From positions 12,439,001 through 12,503,000 of the forward strand of contig NC_092680.1 in NCBI RefSeq assembly GCF_964355755.1: a DNA stretch of 64,000 nt, read 5' to 3'. This stretch comes from Antedon mediterranea. Lineage: Eukaryota; Echinodermata; Crinoidea; Comatulida; Antedonidae. Positions 48,008-60,100 of this stretch are shown here, in pieces (position 1 is the first letter of the stretch; each line of letters starts with the position of its first letter). The notes below the pieces were generated by a model. That model was not told the DNA's origin, ran no database searches, and saw only the letters and a program-made list of their open reading frames with translations. A program made the position numbers and the translations under genes.

Positions 48008-48103
48008 AAAACACCATCGTTTTGCATAATTGTACATCTCCTGTTTCATTATCGTCTATCCCTACTAGTCGTGAGAGGCGCCCTATCTCGAGCGGTTTTC
48101 TAA
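48008..48103. repeat. Element F arm fragment upstream of RIDA
   Basis: TCGTCTATCCCTACT, GTCGTGAGAGGCGCCCTATC and TCGAGCGGTT match 35512-35556 with one mismatch. Looser similarity (GAAAACACCAT) extends upstream to 35461. The fragment ends about 80 bp before the RIDA start codon. Confidence 0.8.
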
Positions 48104-48181
48104 ATTGCACGCTCCAAAAACTTAGGCCTATTAACTGTACTTCTTTTCTACTGGTTGATTGTGTTTATTTTCTTCTTTAAC

Positions 48182-51100
48182 ATGTCTGCTGTAGTAAGGA
48201 GAATAATAACTGCAGCAAAAGATGCACCTGCAGCTATTGGAGCATACAGGTTAGTAGCCTACTGTCTGTAGCCTACTACATTACATGACAGCAGTGGACA
48301 AGGACGGGATAAATAGGAGTAGGGCCTAGCCCTACTAGCTAGGGCCTAGGCTAGGCTTAGGCCTAGAGGTCTAAGCCTAGGGGAGTATGGTCGAAGCGCC
48401 AGCGCCAGTTTAATATCGTCATTTGTATGGAACGCCATGTGCGCTTTAATATTTGATTGTCGTTGTCAAGGCCGCCTATATGGCGAGTTGAGTTACAGCT
48501 GTATGATGTATGGACCTATATGGTCAAACCAATAAATATAAGCCAAATCATGTACTATCGAATCTTTATATTTCTATAATAATTACCGTACTGACGCGGG
48601 TATAAGCCCACCCCCCTCGAACATGAAATCACGTCAAGTTTGGGGGGTGGGCTTATACCCGAGGATCCAAAAATGCAGATCGTCAAAAACAGCACATGTA
48701 CACTGTGTATTTCCACCATGCGAGCGAGCGCCCTCGCGTGTAAGACGTTGCCTCTAAATACACGAGGTGTAGAGTGTCGGAAAATTAAGCTTATAGCCTA
48801 GTTCGTGTAATTTATCGTAGAATATCTTATTTTAAACATCAATTGAACAAGAATTTATCAAGCAGAAAAGCAAGTATACAATGTTCGTTAAATAGAAATG
48901 TACCAAAGAAATTTAATAAGCTTGTTTATGGCAGCCGATACCAAATAGTGGTTTTCCATTTTGGCGACTTGTATTGTATGTAGCGTCGTGTGTGAAGCGA
49001 TCTTTGACCGCGATGGAGTGTAAACAAAACAGGACCGCTAGGCCTCATATGGCCTAGCGTATATTAGCCTAGCTTGGTTATGATCAAAGGTAGGTGTATT
49101 CGGTGTATGGACGTCGCCAAATACAAAAATATGTATTACGACACACACTGTAGATCTTCAAATTAATGGGTGGGCTTATACCCGAGTGCCTCATTTTTCA
49201 TGAAAATTAGTCAAAAGTCGGGGGTGGGCTTATACCCGAGTATGGGCTTATACCCGCGTCAGTACGGTAAGTTTGCCTGCCGATAAATCAATAATGTATA
49301 TTTTATTTGTATTTTAATATTAACTAACTAAATATATTTACATACTATCGAATCATTAATAGTTTACGTTTGCATCATAATCTACATACAGTACTATTTA
49401 ATATTTTATTTATTTATTTTTTTATTTATTCGACTTCTCACTAATTCAGTTAGTGAAGGATCTGGACCAACAGGTGTGGTAAACACCTCTAAAACGGTCC
49501 AGTCCCAATTTATGTCTCATTTACGTACTATTTATTTGTTTATTTATACGCCGTGGTTAGGATTCCGGCACCGGAACTCAACTGCCCACCGTTAGGGAAT
49601 CCGACACGCTATTGCGCATGCTCAGAGCTCTGGGAAGTGAATAATTATAGCTTGTGCCACACTGCACACCACACTACCACTGCTGAGAGTCGGAGTGTTA
49701 GGATTTACTGTAGCCTAGTTAGTCGTTGCGCGAGCGAGAGAGCGATGTATTAAACTTGGCCTAGGCCATACATGAATTAATAATTAAAATACGAATACGC
49801 CAGGCGCCACGCGTTAAAATAATTATTATGATATTAATAAGAATCGGTATATCTATCTACCGTAAGAATCGTAATGCTGTATTTAGCGTTGCGACCCCGT
49901 CTTCCCGAACAGTTTTTTCACATCCACGCGGTGGCTGCCGTCAATAAATTAACTTGTGATTGCATGTTATGTACAGTTATAATGCGTTATATGAAATCTT
50001 TTATTTTGTACTTGAAAAATCATAAAACTAGTCAATTCATGTAATTATATAATTCATAATTAGGCCCTATATGAAGTTTATGAATGAAGCAACCACTTTT
50101 TAATTACAAAATAAATAGGCCCACTGGTCACGTCTAGCTGGTAGGCCTAGCCTAGTATTTACTATTAGTGGATCCCGTTATTAGTAGGCATCTACGCTAG
50201 TTCGCCGTGGCGGAGCTATGAAATGATCCATCGCTGTTGATAAAGTATAGAGTCACCGATTACCGGCGCTCTGGGCATGCGCAATAGCGTGTCGGATTCC
50301 CCTTCCCGTCGGTTGGCAGTTGAGTTCCGGTGCCGGAATCCTAACCACGGCGTTATTCATATCTCTTTTTTTTAAAATACATTGGCAGTGAAGGGAAAAA
50401 ATAACGTTGAACTGACCCGACGTTTCTTGAGCACTCTCCTATCGAATCTTCATACAGTATTGCATTAATAATTTACGTACGGTATTGCCGAATATTTATA
50501 TCTCATTTACATACTATCGAATCTTTATACAGCTCAGTATGGCATTAATAATTTACGTACGTTATTGCCGAATCTTTATATCTCATTTTCATCGAATCTT
50601 TATACAGTATTGCAATAATAAGTTACGTACGGTATTGCCGAATCTTCCAGTATTGCATTAATAATTTACGTATGGTATTGCCGAATATTTATATCTCATT
50701 TATATACTATCGAATCTTCACAGTAGTGCATTAAATAATAATTTACGTACGATATTGCCGAATCTTTATAGGCCTTTCTCATTTACATACTATCGAATCT
50801 TTATACAGTATTGCAATAATAATTTACGTACGGTATTGCCGAATCTTTATATCTCATTTACATACTATCAAATCTTTATACAGTATTGCATTAATAATTT
50901 ACGTACGGTATTGCCGAATCTTTATATCTCATATGATTTACATCGAATCTTTATACAGTATTGCAATAATAATTTACGTACGGTATTGCCGAATCTTTAC
51001 TGACACATGTTTGATAGACTTAGTTGATTCCCTTAAAACCCAAACTTCTTAGGGAAATTTCTCGGGTATGGTGTTGGTCGATTTAAAGAAGGCTTTTGAC

Positions 51101-54100
51101 ACTGTAGATCATGACATTTTATGTAATAAGCTTAAATTAATGGGTATTGTAGTATCTATTGAATGGTTCAAATCTTACTTATCAATAAGAAAGCAAATAG
51201 TAACTATTGATCATTGGCCCTTTAAGCCCAGAGGCTTGTTTCCAAAGGGGTCCCCAACATAATAAAATAATATTACAATAATTATACAAAAATATGGATC
51301 TATTATTATTTTATACAGTATTACAAATTAATTTAATTACATGTTAGATTTATGCTGAATTCTGATAATCATTATTATTACAAAAATATCTACTATTATT
51401 TACAAGAAAAGTCAATCATAATTTTAGGTCTATATAATTTGCATATTTGTTAATAAAAATTTCTTAAGAGTCCTTTTAAAACTATTGTGTGTAAAAATAT
51501 TTGTTATTTCTATTGGTAATTTGTTCCACAGTGTGATTGCATTAAAAAAAAAGGTATTACTAACAGTATAGTTATTCATTGGAACAATAAAATTACAATC
51601 TTTTCCTCTAGTACCATGGTTATGATTTATCCTATTAAAATTATTTAACATAAAGTCTGGACAACTTTTTGTATATATTGTCTGTACGTGTTGTAGTGTC
51701 ATTTGTTCGGCCCTGGTTTTAACATCTAATAAACCAAGAAAAGTATAATCGTCTTTGGTGATATGGTATCTATTATGTTTCCCTAAGATGAATCTAATTA
51801 CTTTATTTTGTGTTCTTTGAAGTTTAGTACGGGAATCCGCGGTTGTACCCCAGTACCAGGATGATATAGCATAATTTATTTACTTCCATTATGAGTTTAC
51901 GGATACAGCGATCAAAGTTACGACAATTCCTATACGCAAATTTAATACGACCATTAACTTTCTTAATAATTGTTGAGACAATTAATTCACTATTAAGCCT
52001 ATTGCTTAGTTCGATACCAAGGTATTTTATAGAGCTATTCAAAGAAATTGTATAGCCATTGTAAAGGACGCTAAAATTTGTGTAGTTCTTGAGAGACATC
52101 CTGGGACCAAACAACATTAGTTCAGTTTTTCCCATGTGAAGTGATAAATTATTGTCAATTAACCATTTATTACAATTAGACAGATCCCTAGCAAGATTTT
52201 TACTGATGATATCAGGATCATGATGAGCATTGACAATTGCACTATCGTCAGCATATTGCATTAACAATGATGAGACGGACATAGGCATATCATTGACGTA
52301 GATGAGGAACAGGAGTGGTCCCAGGATGCTCCCTTGTGGCACTCCACATACAATTTCTGAAGGCTCTGAAACAGCCCCACCAATATTGACTGTTTGATGT
52401 CTACATTCCAGATATGATTTAAACCAGCTGACAGATTCGATTCCAATTTTTCTGAGTTTCTTACAAAGTAAGTCATGACTAACGCAGTCAAAAGCTTTTT
52501 GGATGTCAATAAGTAAGATACCAGTAAATTTCCCTTTCGCTGTTTGAGTTTTAAAGTGGAGCTACACTCAGACTTTCTCAGCTTTTATTATGTTTAAGTA
52601 TGTTTAATTGAAAGTGATTACATAAAAAAAACAGGGAAAATACGGAAATATTTTCCAAAAACTCATTTATAAAAAATCGGTCAGAAAATAGTGTTTTTTA
52701 ACAAATTACAGTTTTTCAGTAACTTAGGGGTTATTAGTTTACAATACGTCGCGAAACGCGTTACACTTAGCGACTGACGCGTTTTAGTCGCTGGTCAACG
52801 CATTGTGGAAATGTCTCCCCTTTGGTAAATTATGTGTCAAAAAATGGGGAATAAATTTTATACACACAATTAATACGATTTGTTTAGGCCTAACTAATAT
52901 TTCCGATAAGAATGTCAGTATAATTTACATGTAACCTCATGATTTTCACTGTACAACAACAGCATAATAATCTTATCAGATTGCTTTTAACTTTAAGCTA
53001 GGGCTAGGCCTAGTTAAGCCGTCTGCTCAGCCTAGCTAGCCTTGAATTTTTGTCTAGGGGCCTATGTATTCATAGACATGGTCGTTTCGCCCCATTTATC
53101 GTTCCTGGGTTTTCTCGCACATTAAGAATTGTGGAACACAAAATCCTATACAGAACAAGAGTAGTAAAGAATAGTAAAGCGATGTGCAAGCTTAGACCTG
53201 ACTGAAAAGCAACTATTCAGGCACCCTATCATGGCCCATGGGTAGGCCAAGGTCGGGTGACAGCAAAACAAACTTCACTGCTGTCAGCCTAGCCTAGCTA
53301 GAGGCCAAGCCACTGAGCAGCATCGGTATATACCTACACTCTAGTAGTAGGCCTAGGCCTAGCTTCATTGAATATATAGGAGTGTTGACAAAGTGCGAGG
53401 CAGCGAGGCACGCGAGGCAAGCGAGGCATGCCAAATATTTGTGCGAGGCATCATTTTATCCTTTCCAAAAGTGCGAGGCATGCGAGGCATATAGTTTACA
53501 ATTTCAAAAAGGTGCGAGGCATATCTTAACGTGCTATTATGCTATATTATAGGCCTAATAATCAATCGATACAAGCGTATCTAAATAGATTCGTGTATAC
53601 ACTCATCATGTTGTTTATTTTTATGTAACGATTGTTTTTTCATTCAAGTCATATCGTGTCAAATTTTACTTTTACAAAAGTGCCCAAACTACGGTTAAAA
53701 AATCAAATGACTGCAATGTTTGTTGGCATTTCGAGCGTGTTCACTCACATGTCTCTCGAACATAGCAGAGTGAAAATAATATTTTGTCACACCCCTGCGC
53801 CTAGATCCGGTAGACCGGAGAGATGGAAAATCCCTCTTTACTATTAGCAGGTAGCGGAATGATTCAGCCCTCAGCTCAGAGGATTGTGGTGCATTCCCCT
53901 ACTATAGCACGTGGTTTCAGCAGCAGCAACGCACAGACTTCTCTCTGAGCGGCGTGCCAAAGACATTTTTGACATTCCATTCTCTAGGAACAACACGTGT
54001 ACCTCTCTCGCAAATAAGGTGAACAGCGATTGCCAGGACAAGTTCAATAACTGGCGGTGAATAAAAGGTAATTGATATGCCGATCCAATAACATGCCGCA

Positions 54101-57100
54101 AAGAAAAAAATTGCGACAGAATTCTGGAGCGCGTGTGAAAAAAGACTTACGTCCGACAATTGTAATACTAGGCCTAAAATTAAACTTTAGCTAATAATTT
54201 TTATTATGCTTAGCCCTAACCTAGATAAGAGGCCTATGTAGAAAATAATTTAATCAATTTTGATATAATAATAATTGGTGTAATATTTAATAATGATACA
54301 CTATTCCTGTTTTAGTAAGCTAAGTATATTACGAACGATTTTTATTTATTGTTGTCCATGTACGTACTAATAAACGTGGCGCTAGTTTCCTTCGCTTGTA
54401 TTTTTACTCCAAATTTGATAACTAACTTTATCGTGTGAATACCACACCTTAGAAGTATACCTCATGAGTACTTTAATGAAAGAATCACATAAAAAGTAAC
54501 AAATAAATCCTTAAATTAATGATTTTACAGGGGTGTTTCTCGCACACTGTTCGCGAATTTCACTTATTCAATGTTCAATATATTTGTTTCTATGGAGCGC
54601 CAAAAGAGCAACGATAATAGAGGACTAAAACTCAGTGGAATGCGTCAATTTCTCATGCATTTATTGGTGAAAAACACGTTTTATTTCAATATATTTGTTA
54701 ATTTGTCAATAAAAATGTTGTAATATGTTACTGCTGATACTGTTCTGTTTTCTTCAAAGAATAATAATCGATCCTAAATCAACATCACTACCTAGTCTAG
54801 ACCTAGGACATCCTACTAAGGATATTATGATGAATTTTTCTATTTTATTCTTTAAAAGGTTAACGAAACCGTGTAGATTATCAACAGTAACATTTTTCCT
54901 TACTGACAGTGACAAAATCTATTGAAATTGTACTTGATTTTCACCAAATAATGCGTTAAATATAAATGGATTCCACAGAGTTTTTAGCCCTCTAATTAAT
55001 TTTGCTCTTTTGGCGTTTCATAGAAACCAAAATATTGAACATTGAGTGTGCGAAATGCGAGAAAAACAACGTCTGTAAAATCACCAATTTAATGGATTAA
55101 AGTAGGCCTACTAATTCTAAGCTGTGGTATTCAGGATAAAGTTGGTTAAAATACAAGGCAGGTGCAAAAGGAAACTAGCCTAGCGGGCCTAGGCCTAGGC
55201 TACTTCAATTTCGGTGATTACCTGCCTTGCAATTTTGAGAAATGATAAAATGATGCCTCGCATTTTTTGATGATGGTAAAACGATGCCTCGCATACATTT
55301 CTGACTTGCCTCGCATGCCTTCCCTGCCTCGCGTGCCTTGCTGCCTTGCACTTTGTTACTACCCAATATATAGCCACATCTTTCTCAAATCTCGTTAAAT
55401 TTGACATTTTATTAATAGTCTCATAATCACATTATTACACTGTGAAACATAATAGGGTCACATTCAGAATGTTTTAATATACTTTTCGCCCGTCAAAAAT
55501 AACATCGCGACAAAATAACAGATCGCCAGCTGCAGTAGTGTGATTGTGAAAAATGTCACGTGATCGTACTCCCTAGCAAAATGAAAAACCCAATTGGACC
55601 CGAACGGGGGAAAGTGTCTATTTACGCAAAATTGCGCAATGTATACGTGATAAAAATACCAGAAATAGAAAGATCTGGAAAAATTACATAAAAATACATT
55701 TTACATTTTTTTTTTGGTGAAGAAATGAATTTTTTAGGATTATTCAAATATACCCCCCTTTTGCATGTAAAAGAATAGGAAATTACAAGGTATCCCCCCA
55801 AAACGCAAAAAGGCGTGATTTTCAAGAAAATCGTACTCATTGAAAAAAATTTCAAAAAAATATGAAGTATAAGGGATGATATTTTTAAATAATAGTCGAA
55901 ATGTATGAAAAATAGTAATTTTCTGGGTGGAGCTCCACTTTAATGAAGTCTGTCAAGTGAATTAAACAGTGATCTGTTGAAAAGGACTGTCTGAAACCAG
56001 ACTGAAAACGATATAAAAGCTTGTTCCTTTCCAAAAACTCATTTAATTGTGAGTGAACAATCTTTTCTACAATTTTTGACACCACCGACAGTATACTGAC
56101 AGGCCTATAGTTAGCAGTTTCAAGATTACTTTTTTTCTTGTAAATTGGTCGAACACCAGCCAATTTCATCTCATTTGGAAAACATTCCGTTTCAAATGAG
56201 AAATTGATAATCCGTGTTATGGGAGTTGCAATAATTTCGGACGCATCCCTTAAAAAACGTGCGGGTATGCCATCTAGACCTGTACTTTTATTTACACTGA
56301 GACCCAAGATCTCCTTTTTAACTATATCGTTGTTTACAGGTTGCAAGGAAAATTTGTCAGTACCGTCATAGTATTTTTTTAAATTCTCAGAATTTACATC
56401 AAATTCGTATGACCTTTGCGGGAGCTTTCTTACCAGATCTGATGCTACGTTTGTAAAAAACGAGTTAAAGTGACTGGCAATAATGTTTGGCTCACTACAT
56501 AGTTTGTCATTTATTTTAAGAGTAATCGAAGCAGTTTCATTTTGTTTATTTTGATACCCAAGATCTTTTATAACCTTCCATAACTTTTTAGGGTTACAGT
56601 ATGTCGATTTGTATTGATCTTGTCAATAAAATGAGTCTGCTTTGCTTCTTTTATATTTCTTTGTACCTGATTTCTAAGTTTACAGTATTCAGTACGATAT
56701 AATAAATTACGAGTTCTTTTGAATTTTTTAAGATAATTATCCCTGGCCTTAATAATTTTGAGTATGTCAGGTGTCATCCACGGCTGAGAAGAGTGTCTAA
56801 TTCTGACTTCTTTTACAGGAGCAACTTTATCCAAAACATTTGTGAAATTTACACAAAAGGCTTGCCACGAACAATCAACGGTTTCTGCCTTGTGAACATT
56901 GTCCCAATCAGTCTCTTGAAGAAGACGTATAAACTTTTCTCTATTGTAGTTTTTAGTTGATCTAATCTTCACCTTTTTATGCGTGTGGTGTTTTTGTTGC
57001 TGTGTATGACGAGTGGCATATATAGGAAAGTGATCACTGAAGCCTATAGATAGCACTCCGAATTTGTTTAGTTTGTCCGAAGAGTTGGTGATAATATGAT

Positions 57101-60100
57101 CAAGACAAGATTCGCAGGAATCACAGATGCGTGTGGGTTCGCTCATAATTTGAGACATTCCACTGATGTGCAGAGTCTGTTGGAATTTGATATAGTTGCT
57201 ATCCTTTTTCAAGCTACACATGTTTGTATCTCCGAAAATGTAGATCTCTGAGTTTCTCGGTAGTTGTTCCATAATGTCATCCATTCCATCAATAAATTCA
57301 CCATGACGTTGTTTTGGTGGCCGATAACAGACTCCAACGATAATAGGCCTTGTTCTTGGGAGATGAACTTCAGACCATAGTGCCTCAATGTTGGCATTGT
57401 CACAGTCAGACCGCATAGTAATGGCCAGGGTAGACTTGAAGTACAGACATACTCCACCACCTGCTCTGGCACGGTCTCTACGATATAGTTGGAAGTCTGG
57501 GATGTGTATTTCATTATCGGTAATGGAACTGTCAAGGTGCGTTTCAGTGACAGCAATGACTGCCACTTTGGTTCCACCAACAAGTGTTCTAAGTTCAGAT
57601 ATTTTGGGTAGTAGAGACCGCGCATTAACATGAAGAAAATGCATGCCTTTTCCTTTCAGTACCTCTGCAGGATCAATGATAGAGTCCGAATTACTGCTGG
57701 AATCGTTGTTGATTCCACATACTAGTGGATCCAAGTTGAGCAATGCATCGTTTTCATTTGTATCCGAAGAGATACTAAAGAATGAATCATTCAGTTTTGG
57801 GAGTGCACAAAGATGGCAGCAGCAGTCAGAAGACCTATTTTTGAAGAATGTTCTAAACCTATGAGGATTAATGTAGACACAACTAGCATGGAAATTCCTA
57901 GAACAATTAAAGCATTTAAGCTGTTGTCTGTTTTTTGCAATCTTTCTTTCACAAACATGACAATGAATCGGAAGTGTATTTCGATTTGTATTGTTATTAT
58001 GATTCATGTTTGATTCTGGTCCAGGATTAGAGTGGACATCCCCACATTCGGTCAAGTCAATATTATAAGTGGAGATTGAATTGTGATCATATTGTACTCT
58101 ACTTTTTGAGAACTTGCACTTTTTGTAAGGATGTCCCAAGAGTTTGATGTTACTATGGAGTTGTAAATACCTGGGAATATCAGACACATTATGTTTAGTA
58201 ACGTGAAAGAGTGCAAACAACCAGAACAACAAGGGGATGGTAATTCTGATACTGGTGGTACTGAGCTATTATTGTTTTTTTTTATCATGTATATAAATAT
58301 ATTGTATAATCCGGGTTGTAAAATGAAAACAAACAAATGAAAATGTGTGAACTATTTTAAAATGGGATAGATGATAATGATGATCCTGTCAAGTGTATAA
58401 CAAAATATAAGAAAATTAATGAAAAAAGGAGTAATACAGAATTCATATATGTAAAAATGTTACTTATGAACTGTAACGACATTTACAAGTTAAATAATAC
58501 GATTTTATGTAATATGAGATAATATGAATGTGAATAAAAGTGGTGTTTGCGCCACAAAAGAGAAAAAAAAAGGGGATGGTAATTCTACGCATCGTGCAAA
58601 AAAAAAAAAAAAAAAAAAAACCTACAGGCCTATGCAATACATTCTATTTTAATGCAATCAGAGAATGGAATAACCTTCCTGACTATATTAAACAAATTTC
58701 CAACACATCTAAATTTAAAACTGAATTGAAACAATATTACAAAATTAAACATAGATAAATTATTATTGTGCCATTATATCAGATGTTTTGCTTATATGCT
58801 TATATATTTATGAACCCCGTCTTATAATGTTTGTTTTGTTAAAATTATAATTACTATCTTTTTAGGGACCACATTGGAATTAAGTTGTTTTACTTTAAAC
58901 GACTTTATGTGTTTTCCCGTGCATCGTCAGACCTCCTTAATCCCGCCATTTTTATTTGCTTTTTTGATGTATTTTAATATTTAAGGTGATTATATATGTT
59001 ATTGACGTATTTTTAATGTTATGTATTGAGATGCCAAATAAATGAAAGAAAGAAAGAGGGGAATACAGATCACTCCGGCCGCGCTTCAATTCGGCCGCAC
59101 TTCAATCCGGTCGCGATTCATTCCGGCCGCAGATATGGTGCGATTTATAGGGCTATAATTACATTATAAACGGCATGGACCTGGATGACGATATATGGGT
59201 AGGGTCCAGTGGTATTTTTCTGAAATGACTGGACCCTACTCGCCCCAACCCATGTATCGTCATCCCGGTCCATGCCGTTTATAACGTAATTATAAATAGC
59301 CCTATAAGTATAAATCATACGTTTATATTGCATTTTTTATTTTAAAAAACATTAAATTGGAGTAACGTTTTAAAATGCCGTAAAATGCCAGCTAGACGGC
59401 ATGGACCGGGGCAAGTGGTACCTTTCTGTAATGACTGGATCCTACTCGCCCCAACCCATGTATCGTCATCCCGGTCCATGCCGTTTATAACGTAATTATA
59501 GCCCTATATATCATGCGTTTATAATGCATTTTTTATTTTTAAAAAACGTTAAATTGTAGTAACTTTTTAAAATGGCGTAAAATGACAGCTAATATATATT
59601 TTTTTATATATCTTATAATTATATGTTACGATATATATTTTTTATATTCTTGTCTTTTTGATGTTTATTCGTATTTTTATAAGATCTTGTATTTTTGTAT
59701 TTCATGACTTTTTATATATTTTTAATCGTCATACCGGTCCATGCTGTTTATAACGTAATTATAGCCCTATAAATCATGCGGTTATATTGCATTTTTTATA
59801 ATAAAAACTTCAATTGTAGTTACGTTTTAAAATGGCGTAAAATGATAGCTAGACGGCATGGACCGGGGCAAGAGGTATTTTTCTGAAATGAATGGACCCT
59901 ACTCGCCCCAACCCATGTATCGTCATCTCGGTCCGTGCCGTTTATAACGTAATTATAGCCCTATAAATCATGCGGTTATATTGCATTTTTTATAATAAAA
60001 ACTTCAATTGTAGTTACGTTTTAAAATGGCGTAAAATGATAGCTAGACGGCATGGACCGGGGCAAGAGGTATTTTTCTGAAATGAATGGACCCTACTCGC

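Larger units (their letters stand above)
51300..58250 (-). mobile_element. Near full-length CR1-like LINE, split by a 3.4-kb insertion
   Basis: The main 5' frame (56568-58232, 554 codons) has a 2A-like GDVHSNPGP (residues 64-72), a PHD-like zinc finger (C91, C94, C107, C110, H115, C118, C139, C142), and an APE-type endonuclease with HVNARSL, TETHLD, GDTNM and SDHFPI. After a frameshift near 56625, the reverse transcriptase follows (KSTGLDGIPARFL, YRPVSILSVVSKIVEKI, GFRQSFSTDHCLIHL). It is interrupted by 52555-55939 and resumes with IDIQKAFDCVSHDLLCKKL, GVPQGSILGPLLF and YADDSAIV. A second frameshift near 51875 precedes the C-terminal ITLWNKLPIEI block ending at 51430. Total LINE length without the insertion is about 3.5 kb. 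It is inactive because of its frameshifts. Confidence 0.9.

Noticed and set aside
50755-51003. 82-codon plus-strand frame with repeating Asn-Leu-Tyr motifs.
   Set aside because: It is read from the 75-bp satellite, whose length keeps one frame open; no start context or homology.
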